From the NCBI RefSeq assembly GCF_011751765.2, contig NZ_CP061169.1, forward strand, positions 558,001 to 622,000: DNA of 64,000 nt. Reading direction: 5' to 3'. Source of the stretch: Paramicrobacterium chengjingii (GTDB lineage Bacteria > Actinomycetota > Actinomycetes > Actinomycetales > Microbacteriaceae). This document shows, piece after piece, positions 40,761 to 48,461 of the stretch (the first letter of the stretch is position 1; each line of letters opens with the position of its first letter). Position numbers and translations under genes: made by a program. The notes beneath the pieces are model-generated. The model searched no databases. It had not been told where the DNA came from and saw only the letters and a program-made list of their open reading frames with translations.

Positions 40761-42629
40761 ATGAGTATGCGCGGCGGACGGCCTGTAGGCGGCGCCGCAC
40801 GTGCCGATCGCGAGGCGCTGAAAGAGCAGAACGCCAGCGCCCCGCAGATTCCGCACTTGCTCCGGCGCACACTTGAGCTCTTTCGGCCGCACAAACTGGC
40901 AATCTCACTCACCGTCGCCGTCGTTTTAGTCACCGCGGCAATCTCTGTGATTCCGCCTCTGCTCGTGGAGAGTGCGTTCGACGTTGGCCTTTTCCCGCAG
41001 GGTGAAGGCCCGAACCTGTCAGCGCTCAGTGTGATCGTCGCCGTGATGATCGGCCTCTATATTCTGTCGGCCGCGCTCGGCGTCTGGCAGGCGTATCTCA
41101 CGGCAACGGTAGGAAACAGCGTGATGGGCGAGCTTCGGGTGCTGCTTTTTCGGCGGTTGCAGTCCATGGAGCTGAGCTTCTTCACCCACACGAAGACCGG
41201 TGTCATTCAGTCGCGGCTGCAAAACGACGTCGGCGGGGTGGCAAATGCCCTGACCAACACAGTGTCGAGCGTGCTCGGAAACACGGTGAACGTGATCGCG
41301 GCGTTCGTGGCGATGGTGCTGATCAGCTGGCAGCTCACCGTTGTGGCGATTGTGCTGATGCCGCTGCTCGTGCTCGTGCAGCGCCGTGTCGGGCAAGTGC
41401 GTGCGCGCATTGCCGGGCAAGCACAGGAGTCGCTGTCGGACATGACGGCAATCACGCAAGAGACACTGAGCGTCTCGGGTGTGCTGCTGTCAAAGAGTTT
41501 CAACAGGCAGCAGTCAGAGATCGATCGCTATCGTGAAGCAAACCGCACTCAGATTGGCCTGCAGGTGCGGCAATCGATGAGCGGGCAGGGGTTTTTCGCT
41601 CTCGTCAACATCTTCATGTCATCGATCCCCGCGATCGTCTACCTGTGCGCCGGGCTGCTCATCACGGGCGGCACGGGAGACATCACGGCGGGAGCGATCG
41701 TGGCGTTCACGACAGTTCAGTCACGACTGCTGTTTCCACTCACAAGCCTCATGCGCGTCGCACTCGATCTGCAGACCTCTGGCGCGCTATTCGCGCGAAT
41801 CTTCGAGTACCTCGACCTCAAGCCGGCCATCGTCGAGCGTCCTGATGCGATTGACGTCGCCGATGCGCCGGGGCCGCTGGGGAGCGTCAGCTTTGAGAAC
41901 GTCAGCTTTCGCTATCCGGATGCTCCCGAGCAGTCACGCCCGACACTCGACGACGTGTCGTTCGCCATCGCGCCCGGCGAGTTCGCCGCGTTCGTCGGAC
42001 CATCGGGTGCCGGAAAGACGACGATTTCATATCTGGCGGCGCGACTCTACGATGCCTCGAGTGGCACCGTGACTTTTGCGGGCGCCGATGTGCGGAAGCT
42101 GACGCAGGGCTCGGTGATCGACAGCATCGGCATCGTGAGTCAGGAGACATATCTGTTTCACGCGTCGATTGCTGAGAACCTTCGTTATGCGAGGCCCGAG
42201 GCGACGGATGCCGAACTCGAAGCGGCGGCGCGTGCAGCGAACATCCATGACACAATCGCTGCCTTCCCCGACGGCTACCAGACGCTGGCGGGTGAGCGCG
42301 GCTACCGCCTCTCTGGGGGCGAGAAGCAGCGACTCGCCATTGCGCGCGTGCTGCTGAAAGACCCGGCTGTGATGCTGCTTGATGAGGCAACGAGCGCCCT
42401 CGATTCACTGTCGGAGCGGGTGGTGCAGCACGCCCTCGACACGGCATCGAAGGGACGCACCACCATTGCCATCGCGCATCGACTTTCGACGATCGTCGGA
42501 GCCGACCGCATCCTCGTCATCGATGCGGGGAAGATCGTCGAGCAGGGTACGCATAGTGAACTCCTGGCCGCTGACGGTGTGTACGCGCGGATGTACCGGG
42601 AACAGGCGGGTGGGCACGGCCCGACGTAG
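40761..42629 (+). CDS. ABC transporter ATP-binding/permease fusion (exporter half-transporter)
   Basis: The 622-residue protein has a six-helix exporter domain (about residues 45-345) and a nucleotide-binding domain (about 375-615): Walker A VGPSGAGKTTISYLA, Q-loop GIVSQETYLFHASIAENL, signature YRLSGGEKQRLAIARVLL, Walker B VMLLDEATSALDS and H-loop IAIAHRLSTI. It would form a homodimer exporting a lipid, peptide or drug. The first of two MSM-type starts is at 40761, directly behind a leaderless -10. The gene is between the sugar transporter and the CBS gene with its own promoter. Confidence 0.93.
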   Translation: MSMRGGRPVGGAARADREALKEQNASAPQIPHLLRRTLELFRPHKLAISLTVAVVLVTAAISVIPPLLVESAFDVGLFPQGEGPNLSALSVIVAVMIGLYILSAALGVWQAYLTATVGNSVMGELRVLLFRRLQSMELSFFTHTKTGVIQSRLQNDVGGVANALTNTVSSVLGNTVNVIAAFVAMVLISWQLTVVAIVLMPLLVLVQRRVGQVRARIAGQAQESLSDMTAITQETLSVSGVLLSKSFNRQQSEIDRYREANRTQIGLQVRQSMSGQGFFALVNIFMSSIPAIVYLCAGLLITGGTGDITAGAIVAFTTVQSRLLFPLTSLMRVALDLQTSGALFARIFEYLDLKPAIVERPDAIDVADAPGPLGSVSFENVSFRYPDAPEQSRPTLDDVSFAIAPGEFAAFVGPSGAGKTTISYLAARLYDASSGTVTFAGADVRKLTQGSVIDSIGIVSQETYLFHASIAENLRYARPEATDAELEAAARAANIHDTIAAFPDGYQTLAGERGYRLSGGEKQRLAIARVLLKDPAVMLLDEATSALDSLSERVVQHALDTASKGRTTIAIAHRLSTIVGADRILVIDAGKIVEQGTHSELLAADGVYARMYREQAGGHGPT

Positions 42630-42667
42630 CATCTGTCATAGTCGGCCGTCGCACACCGCCGCCGTAT

Positions 42668-42673
42668 TAGGCT
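42668..42673 (+). promoter_or_regulatory. -10 box TAGGCT upstream of the CBS gene
   Basis: TAGGCT sits 44 nt before the GTG at 42717, giving a 5' leader of about 37 nt. A weak ribosome binding site (CGGAAA) precedes the GTG. Confidence 0.4.
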
Positions 42674-42716
42674 CGGTTCGACGCCAGAAACGGCAGACGA
42701 CGAAACGGAAACCCCT

Positions 42717-44081
42717 GTGAAGTACGCCTCCTCCATCACTGATCTCATCGGCGACACCCCGCTGGTCAAGCTCAACAGCGTTACCGCCGGCATCGCCGCG
42801 ACGGTGCTCGTGAAGCTGGAGTACCTCAACCCCGGGGGCTCGTCGAAGGACCGCATTGCAGAACGCATCATCGATGCTGCGGAGCAGGCAGGTGATCTGA
42901 AGCCGGGCGGCACCATCGTCGAGCCCACATCGGGCAACACCGGAGTCGGGCTCGCCCTCATCGCGCAGCAACGCGGCTACCGCTGCGTCTTTGTTCTTCC
43001 CGACAAGGTGGGAGTGGATAAGCGCAACGTGCTCACGGCGTACGGCGCAGAGATCGTCGTCACCCCCACGTCGGTGGCTCCCGATGACCCTGAATCGTAT
43101 TATTCGGTCTCGGACCGCTTGGCGCGCGAGATTCCCGGAGCGTTCAAACCAAACCAGTACTTCAACCCGAACGGCCCGCGCAGCCACTACGAGACGACAG
43201 GGCCGGAGATCTGGCGCGACACAGACGGCGCTGTCACGCATTTCGTTGCTGGCGTCGGCACCGGCGGAACCATCACGGGGACGGGGCGCTACCTGCGGGA
43301 GGTCTCTGACGGCACCGTGCGGATCATCGGCTCGGATCCCGAGGGTTCCGTCTACTCGGGCGGCACCGGTCGGCCGTACCTGGTCGAGGGTGTGGGCGAA
43401 GACTTCTGGCCCGGCGCGTATGACCCGAGCGTCGTTCATGAGGTCATCCCCGTGAGCGATGCTGAGTCGTTCTCGATGACTCGTCGGCTCGCCCGAGAAG
43501 AGGGGCTGCTGGTCGGTGGGTCGAGCGGTATGGCCGTCGTCAGCGCGCTCAAAGCCGCCGCCGATTTGCCCGCCGACGCTGTCGTCGTCGTGCTGCTTCC
43601 AGACGGAGGTCGCGGCTACCTCGGCAAGATCTTCAACGATGACTGGATGCGCAGCTACGGCTTTCTCGATGACACAGAGGAACGCACGGTGTCCGACGTC
43701 GTCACGGCGAAGAGCGGAGGGCTTCCTGCGCTCGTGCACGTGCGACCGACAGACACTATTCGCGACGCCATCCAGCTCATGAGCGAGTACGGCGTTTCGC
43801 AGCTCCCTGTGCTTTCGGCAGAACCGCCCGTCGTCATGGGAGAGGTTGCCGGCGCGATTGCCGAGCGTGACCTGCTCGACACCGTGTCGTCGGGTGCCGT
43901 TTCAGCGCATGACGCTATGTCGACGGTCATCGGAGATCCGCTGCCCCTCATCGGCAGTGGAGCGTCGGTATCAGCCGCACGCGCGGCGCTGGCAGCATCC
44001 GATGCTCTGCTCGTCACTCACAAAGGCAAGCCCACCGCTGTGCTCACGCGGCAGGACCTGCTCACATTTTTCAGCAACTGA
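42717..44081 (+). CDS. cystathionine beta-synthase (PLP domain plus tandem CBS domains)
   Basis: The 454-residue enzyme condenses homocysteine with serine (or O-acetylserine with sulfide). The fold-type II domain (residues 1-325) has YLNPGGSSKDRIAERII with the PLP lysine, EPTSGNTGVGLA binding the substrate carboxylate, GVGTGGTITGTGRYL binding the phosphate and GGSSGMAVVSA. Residues about 335-454 are two CBS (Bateman) repeats, VHVRPTDTIRDAIQLMSEYG and VSAARAALAASDALLVTH, which may bind adenosyl ligands. The presence of these repeats and the metB-like gene next door favour transsulfuration rather than cysteine synthase activity. The human-type haem domain is absent. Confidence 0.92.
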   Translation: MKYASSITDLIGDTPLVKLNSVTAGIAATVLVKLEYLNPGGSSKDRIAERIIDAAEQAGDLKPGGTIVEPTSGNTGVGLALIAQQRGYRCVFVLPDKVGVDKRNVLTAYGAEIVVTPTSVAPDDPESYYSVSDRLAREIPGAFKPNQYFNPNGPRSHYETTGPEIWRDTDGAVTHFVAGVGTGGTITGTGRYLREVSDGTVRIIGSDPEGSVYSGGTGRPYLVEGVGEDFWPGAYDPSVVHEVIPVSDAESFSMTRRLAREEGLLVGGSSGMAVVSALKAAADLPADAVVVVLLPDGGRGYLGKIFNDDWMRSYGFLDDTEERTVSDVVTAKSGGLPALVHVRPTDTIRDAIQLMSEYGVSQLPVLSAEPPVVMGEVAGAIAERDLLDTVSSGAVSAHDAMSTVIGDPLPLIGSGASVSAARAALAASDALLVTHKGKPTAVLTRQDLLTFFSN

Positions 44082-44091
44082 TCGATCGACG

Positions 44092-44116
44092 GATGCTGCG
44101 GCGAGGCCGCAGCATC
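44092..44116 (+). terminator. intra-operon hairpin between the CBS gene and the CGS/CGL gene
   Basis: GATGCTGCGGC and GCCGCAGCATC form an 11-bp perfect stem with a GAG loop, 10 nt after the CBS stop and 14 nt before the next ATG. No T-run; it may act as an mRNA stabiliser or partial terminator. Confidence 0.5.
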
Positions 44117-44129
44117 ACGGAAGGTAGCC

Positions 44130-45293
44130 ATGTCGAAAACTCCAGGATTCTCAACGCGGGCCATTCACGCCGGGCAGGCGGCTGACCCGACAACTGGCGC
44201 CGTGATCCCGCCGATTCACGTGACGTCGACGCACATGCAGGACGGCATCGGAAACCTGCGCGAGGGCTATGAGTACGGCCGTGCTGCCAATCCGACACGC
44301 TCGGCGCTTGAGTTGCAGCTTGCCGCGCTCGAGGGCGCGAAGCACGCCATTTCGTTCTCGTCTGGACTCGCCGCCGAGGATGCCCTGCTGCGCGGCATCC
44401 TGCGCCCCGGCGACCACGTGGTGATCGGCAATGACGTGTACGGCGGAACGTACCGGTTGCTCGCGAGCATCTTCGCGTCGTGGGGCATCGAGCACACGGT
44501 TGTCGATCTAGGCAACTTGCGCGACGTGCAGGCGGCAATTCGGGAGCAATCGAAGGTGTTGTGGGTCGAGACACCGTCAAACCCGCTCATGAAGATCACC
44601 GACATCGCTGAACTCACCGAGCTGGGTCATGCTTCAGGCCTCATCGTCGTCGTCGACAACACGTTTGCCACGCCTGCATTGCAGCAGCCGCTCTCGCTTG
44701 GAGCCGACGTAGTCGTGCATTCGACAACGAAATATCTCGGCGGTCACTCGGATGTCGTCGGGGGCGCCGTCGTGCTGAATGACGCAGCGCTGCACGAGAA
44801 AGTGCGCTTCATGCAGTTCGCGGCTGGCGCGGTGTCGAGCCCGTTCGACGCTTACCTGACGTCGCGTGGCATCAAGACTCTCGACGTGCGCATGGAACGG
44901 CACTCGGCGAACGCGCAGAAGATCGCTGAGTTTCTCGAGGGGCATGACGGCGTGGAGCGTGTCTACTACCCGGGTCTCGAATCGCACCCGGGCCATGCGC
45001 TGGCCGGCCAGCAGATGTCGAGATTCGGTGGGATGCTGTCGCTCGCCCTCACCGGAGGCGAGAAAGCTGCGCGCCGGTTCGCTGAGAGACTCTCTGTCTT
45101 TACGCTCGCCGAGTCGCTTGGCGGTGTCGAGTCGCTCGTCAACTACCCGAGCGAGATGACACACGCATCGGTAAAGGGAACGGCGCTCGCTGTGCCTGAG
45201 AACGTCGTTCGACTCTCGGTCGGCATCGAGAACGTCGACGATCTGCTCGCCGATGTCGACAGCGCTCTGGCGCGCGTGGCGAAAAAGCGCTGA
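44130..45293 (+). CDS. metB: cystathionine gamma-synthase/gamma-lyase (Cys/Met metabolism PLP enzyme)
   Basis: The 387-residue fold-type I PLP enzyme has GFSTRAIHAGQAADPTTGAV at the N-terminus, YEYGRAANPTRSALE, SSGLAAEDALLRGIL, VWVETPSNPLMKI, and the PLP lysine in VVHSTTKYLGGHSDVVGG. It either makes cystathionine from acylated homoserine and cysteine (MetB) or splits it to cysteine (CGL); sequence alone does not decide, although pairing with CBS suits the gamma-lyase direction. ATG 44130 follows GGAAGGT. It follows CBS after 48 nt in one unit. Confidence 0.9.
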   Translation: MSKTPGFSTRAIHAGQAADPTTGAVIPPIHVTSTHMQDGIGNLREGYEYGRAANPTRSALELQLAALEGAKHAISFSSGLAAEDALLRGILRPGDHVVIGNDVYGGTYRLLASIFASWGIEHTVVDLGNLRDVQAAIREQSKVLWVETPSNPLMKITDIAELTELGHASGLIVVVDNTFATPALQQPLSLGADVVVHSTTKYLGGHSDVVGGAVVLNDAALHEKVRFMQFAAGAVSSPFDAYLTSRGIKTLDVRMERHSANAQKIAEFLEGHDGVERVYYPGLESHPGHALAGQQMSRFGGMLSLALTGGEKAARRFAERLSVFTLAESLGGVESLVNYPSEMTHASVKGTALAVPENVVRLSVGIENVDDLLADVDSALARVAKKR

Positions 45294-45296
45294 CCC

Positions 45297-45316
45297 GCCG
45301 CCGGTTGCCCGGCGGC
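45297..45316. terminator. hairpin between convergent metB-like and soxR genes
   Basis: GCCGCCGG and CCGGCGGC pair across a TTGC loop, 4 nt after the metB-like stop and before the soxR stop. Confidence 0.5.
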
Positions 45317-45344
45317 ACGTTACCACGTGGTCTTGCGGTCGGTG

Positions 45345-45803
45345 TCAGGCGTCAAGCCAGCGTCGTGGCCCCGTGCCTTCGTCGCCGAGCGAATCGTCTG
45401 GGTTCTGCAGTGAACATCGTTTGAGGCTCAAGCACCCGCAGCCGATGCAGCCGTCGAGGTCGTTGCGCAGATGCTCCAGCGCTGCGATGCGTTCGTCGAG
45501 CTGCTGGCGCCATCCCGCAGACAGTCGTGCCCAATCACGCTTCGTCGGGGTACGGCCATCGGGAAGCGAATCGAGTGCAGCCCTGATGTCCGCGAGTGAC
45601 ATTCCGACGCGCTGCGATGTGCGGATGAATGCGACGCGACGCAGAGTGTCCCGGCGATAGCGGCGCTGATTGCCGCCCGTTCGCTCCGCAACGATGAGCC
45701 CGTTGCGTTCGTAGAAGTGCAGGGCGGACGCTGCAACGCCGCTGCGTGCCGACAGCTCACCGATCGTCAGATCGTGGTGCTTGCCTCCGGGTATCTGTGG
45801 CAT
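45345..45803 (-). CDS. soxR: redox-sensitive transcriptional activator SoxR
   Basis: The 152-residue MerR-family protein has the helix-turn-helix LTIGELSARSGVAASALHFY, the wing GNQRRYRRDTLRRVAFI, a coiled-coil dimerisation helix and the [2Fe-2S] ligands CIGCGCLSLKRC (C-x2-C-x-C-x5-C), diagnostic of SoxR. Oxidation of the cluster by redox-cycling compounds switches on target genes. The divergent MFS gene has a textbook SoxR box within a 19-bp-spaced promoter, so it is the direct target. The last 20 residues form a polar tail. Confidence 0.95.
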   Translation of the reverse strand: MPQIPGGKHHDLTIGELSARSGVAASALHFYERNGLIVAERTGGNQRRYRRDTLRRVAFIRTSQRVGMSLADIRAALDSLPDGRTPTKRDWARLSAGWRQQLDERIAALEHLRNDLDGCIGCGCLSLKRCSLQNPDDSLGDEGTGPRRWLDA

Positions 45804-45826
45804 AAGTCGGCGCCTTTCTCTCACGC

Positions 45827-45857
45827 TTGACCTCAACCATAGTTGAGGTTCTACGGT
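45827..45857 (+). promoter_or_regulatory. SoxR-controlled promoter with SoxR box
   Basis: TTGACC (45827-45832) and TACGGT (45852-45857) are separated by 19 bp, the overlong spacing of MerR-family targets. Between and overlapping them, ACCTCAAC-CATA-GTTGAGGT (45830-45849) is a perfect 8-bp inverted repeat and matches the known SoxR box (CCTCAA...TTGAGG). The -10 ends 7 nt before the GTG at 45865, so the transcript is leaderless. Confidence 0.9.
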
Positions 45858-45864
45858 GGGTGTT

Positions 45865-47238
45865 GTGACAGGTGAGAGAACGATCGCCGAGAACCGCGAA
45901 GCGGCCGGGATCCTGAATAGAAGATATCGCTGGGTGACGACGGGAACGGTCGCGCTCGTGTTCTTCTCGGCGTTCGAATCCCTCGCTGTCACAACGGTAA
46001 TGCCCGTCGTGAGCGCCGACCTGAACGGCGAAGCGCTGTACGCGCTCGCCTTCGCCGGTCCGCTCGCGACGGGCATCATAGGCATGGTCGGCGCGGGAAC
46101 ATGGGCAGACCGGCGTGGACCTGTCGTACCCCTCTACGCGTCGGTCGCCGCGTTCGTGATTGGCCTGCTGATCGCCGGCGTGGCGTGGACGATGGACCTC
46201 TTCGTCGTCGGACGACTCGTGCAAGGGCTTGGCGGCGGAGGGCTCACCGTTGCCCTGTACGTCGTTGTTGCTCGCGTCTTCCCCGCAGAATTGCATCCCA
46301 AGGTCTTCGCCGCATTCGCTGCGGCGTGGGTGATCCCCTCGCTTGTCGGCCCGTTCATCTCGGGTATCGTCGCTGAGACACTCAGCTGGCATTGGGTGTT
46401 TCTCGGAGTCGTCGGGCTCGTCATTGTGGCGCTCGCCATGATCATCCCGTCGCTGCGCTCGATCGAACGCACCCACGGCGACGGTGCCCGGTTTCCCGCT
46501 CGGCGCCTCGTGCTCGCCACGCTGGCTGCGGGAGGTGTGCTCGGACTCAGCCTGCTCGGAAGGCTGCCGACCGTCGGATGGCCGCTCGCTCTCGGCTTCG
46601 GCGCTCTCGCGGTGATCGCCGTTGCCCGGCTTATGCCGCGAGGCGTTCTGCGTGCGACACACGGACTCCCGTCGGTCATCGCTCTGCGCGGACTTGCCGC
46701 CGCGGCATTCATCGGCGCTGAGGTGTATGTGCCGTACCTGTTGACGCGCGAGTACGCGTTTAGTCCGAGCGTCGCGGGCCTCGCTCTGACGTTCGCTGCC
46801 CTCAGCTGGTCTGGCGCATCCACTGTGCAGGGCCGCATTGGTCTGCGACTGGAAAGCGTCGTCTTCGTGCGCATCGGCGCTCTGCTCATTCTTGTGTCGA
46901 CAGTCACCGCGGCCCTGACGGCGGCGCTGCACCTTTCGCCCGTTGTTCTGATCATCGGCTGGACCATTGCGGGAGCGGGAATGGGGCTCGTGTATCCGCG
47001 AACCTCGATCATGGTGCTCACGTATTCGACGACGGTCGACCAGGGCTTCAACAGCTCCGCCATGTCCATTGCCGATTCGCTCGGCGGGGCTCTCGCACTT
47101 GCCGTCACGGGCATTCTCTTTACGGTGGCGGGGTCTGGCCTGTGGGCATTTGCCGCAGTATTCGCGCTCGCCGTCGTTCTCTCGATCGGAGCATCCGCCG
47201 TGGCGCCTCGCGTCACAGCATCCGTCATGCGCGGTTAG
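45865..47238 (+). CDS. MFS transporter, SoxR-controlled efflux pump
   Basis: The 457-residue membrane protein has about 12-14 helices; ESLAVTTVMPVVSADLNGEA is in helix 1, WADRRGPVVPLYASV is motif A and VVARVFPAELHPKVFAAFAA follows helix 5. SoxR targets in actinobacteria are usually pumps and oxidoreductases that handle redox-active secondary metabolites, so export of phenazine/quinone-like compounds is the likely role. GTG 45865 is chosen over GTG 45856 because the latter lies in the -10 box. It converges with the PH-domain gene with a 4-bp overlap. Confidence 0.9.
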   Translation: MTGERTIAENREAAGILNRRYRWVTTGTVALVFFSAFESLAVTTVMPVVSADLNGEALYALAFAGPLATGIIGMVGAGTWADRRGPVVPLYASVAAFVIGLLIAGVAWTMDLFVVGRLVQGLGGGGLTVALYVVVARVFPAELHPKVFAAFAAAWVIPSLVGPFISGIVAETLSWHWVFLGVVGLVIVALAMIIPSLRSIERTHGDGARFPARRLVLATLAAGGVLGLSLLGRLPTVGWPLALGFGALAVIAVARLMPRGVLRATHGLPSVIALRGLAAAAFIGAEVYVPYLLTREYAFSPSVAGLALTFAALSWSGASTVQGRIGLRLESVVFVRIGALLILVSTVTAALTAALHLSPVVLIIGWTIAGAGMGLVYPRTSIMVLTYSTTVDQGFNSSAMSIADSLGGALALAVTGILFTVAGSGLWAFAAVFALAVVLSIGASAVAPRVTASVMRG

Positions 47239-47867
47239 GTGACGCGCGACGTCCATGATCGAGCGGCCACTACGAGATCCCGAGGGCTGTCGGGCCGCAG
47301 CCGAACCCGACTGACAATTTCTGTGCGCCCGGCCACGGCGATCTGCGTCGGCTCGCGAAGCGTCACCGTGACCGTCGTTTCGCTTCCGTGCGTCAGGCAG
47401 AGTGTGCGTTCGCCGTCGTTCTCGACAATCTGAACGTGCTTTCCCTTTTCGTAGGAACGCTGCTCGAGTGACACCGATTCGACACTGTGCCAGGGAACGT
47501 CCACGCGGGCGTTGAAGCCGTTTCTAATGTGGATGCCGGTGTCATCGAGGGTGTGCGGGTATACGGTCATGGCAGCACCGAGGCCGAACATCCAGATGAG
47601 TCCCCAGATGCCGACGATAAGAAATCCGATCTGCACGGGAGGCCACGGTGAGAGCAGAAAGTGAGCGACGGGCACCTCGATCGCCGATGCGACGATGAAC
47701 CCGATCAGGGCCGGGGCGACGGAGGTGACGTACGAGAAGGGGATGCTGCTGGGTGTGCGTGTCGGTTGACGGCGCGCGATCCAGAAGTACAGGCTCTGGT
47801 AGATGCGCAGTTCGTAGAGCACTGCAAATCGAGTGCCCCGCCATGCCATGTACAGAAATCGGCTCAT
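47235..47867 (-). CDS. membrane-anchored protein with two helices and a PH-like domain, function unknown
   Basis: The 210-residue protein has two hydrophobic helices (FSYVTSVAPALIGFIVASAI at about residues 44-65, and PVQIGFLIVGIWGLIWMFGL) and then a beta-rich PH-like domain (HTLDDTGIHIRNGFNARVDV, VPWHSVESVSLEQRSYE, LCLTHGSETTVTVTLREPTQ). This layout is common in actinobacterial hypothetical proteins; no catalytic motif is visible. Its ATG overlaps the stop of the MarR gene (ATGA), so it is coupled to it. Confidence 0.78.
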   Translation of the reverse strand: MSRFLYMAWRGTRFAVLYELRIYQSLYFWIARRQPTRTPSSIPFSYVTSVAPALIGFIVASAIEVPVAHFLLSPWPPVQIGFLIVGIWGLIWMFGLGAAMTVYPHTLDDTGIHIRNGFNARVDVPWHSVESVSLEQRSYEKGKHVQIVENDGERTLCLTHGSETTVTVTLREPTQIAVAGRTEIVSRVRLRPDSPRDLVVAARSWTSRVT

Positions 47868-48319
47868 CGTTCTGCCTCGTGTGCGGCGATGAGCTTGGCA
47901 AGCGTCGCCGTGACCGTGGCGACGTCTGCCGCAAAGCGCTCGCGACGCTCGGGGGAGAGGTCGCGCAGCAGATCGTCGGCGAGTTGCTCGTGGTCGGCGT
48001 GCATGCGCGACATCGTGGTGGCACCTGTGCTCGTGAGCGTCACGAGCACAGCTCGACGGTCGCTCGGGTGCGTCTCGCGCGTGACGAAGCCTGTCTCGAC
48101 GAGTGCGTCGACGAGCCCCGTGACGTTGCGCGGCGACACGCTCATTGCCTCGGCGAGTGAGCGTTGCGTCTGCGGGCCACCGGTCTGAAGCATCCACAAT
48201 AGGTGCGTGCGTGACGGGGTCAATCCAAGCTCGTTGTCGCTGCGCGCCATGTCGGCGCTGAAGAGCGTCGTGAGCGCGAGAACCTGATCGAGGATCACGG
48301 TATTCGGGGTCGCAGTCAT
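47864..48319 (-). CDS. MarR family transcriptional regulator
   Basis: The 151-residue winged-helix regulator has LTPSRTHLLWMLQTGGPQTQ, the recognition helix LAEAMSVSPRNVTGLVDALV and the wing GFVTRETHPSDRRAVLVTLT. It is co-transcribed with the PH-domain gene and divergent from an ABC uptake operon. TAGACT (plus-strand 48326-48331) ends 6 nt before its ATG and gives a leaderless promoter, with TTGTGA 18 bp further upstream as -35. Confidence 0.92.
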   Translation of the reverse strand: MTATPNTVILDQVLALTTLFSADMARSDNELGLTPSRTHLLWMLQTGGPQTQRSLAEAMSVSPRNVTGLVDALVETGFVTRETHPSDRRAVLVTLTSTGATTMSRMHADHEQLADDLLRDLSPERRERFAADVATVTATLAKLIAAHEAER

Positions 48320-48320
48320 A

Positions 48321-48355
48321 TTGTGAGTCTACAACATAATGAACCTACTTCACAA
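48321..48355. promoter_or_regulatory. MarR promoter and TTGTGA/TCACAA repeat
   Basis: The minus-strand promoter TTGTGA-18-TAGACT is followed by six bases and the MarR start. The arms TTGTGA (48321-48326) and TCACAA (48350-48355) form a spaced inverted repeat that spans it and may be an autoregulatory site. Confidence 0.5.
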
Positions 48356-48371
48356 AAAACTCGAGCGTGAA

Positions 48372-48400
48372 TTGACAGTGCATAGCCGTCGACGTACTAT
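48372..48400 (+). promoter_or_regulatory. consensus promoter of the ThiXYZ/Ssu-like operon
   Basis: TTGACA (48372-48377), exactly 17 bases and TACTAT (48395-48400) form one of the best promoters in the window. It lies within a longer in-frame extension of the permease gene and so fixes the true start downstream. Confidence 0.75.
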
Positions 48401-48461
48401 CGACAAGACAACGGGAATGCGCTTTCCGATTGAGCTCGATGGAGAGAATGAGGTACTTGCG

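Noticed and set aside
45757..47256. Long open frame(s) on the minus strand opposite the MFS gene
   Set aside because: The composition (Arg, His, Asp, Gln) is typical of an antisense frame in GC-rich DNA; the MFS protein on the plus strand has helices and motifs, and soxR occupies the adjacent minus-strand segment in another frame.
48339..48461. In-frame upstream start of the SsuC/ThiX-like permease
   Set aside because: A consensus promoter at 48372-48400 lies inside this stretch, so translation from 48339 is not compatible with it.
48356..48461. TPP riboswitch upstream of the ThiY-like operon
   Set aside because: No CTGAGA-type thi-box core is visible, and the leader after the promoter is only about 55 nt.
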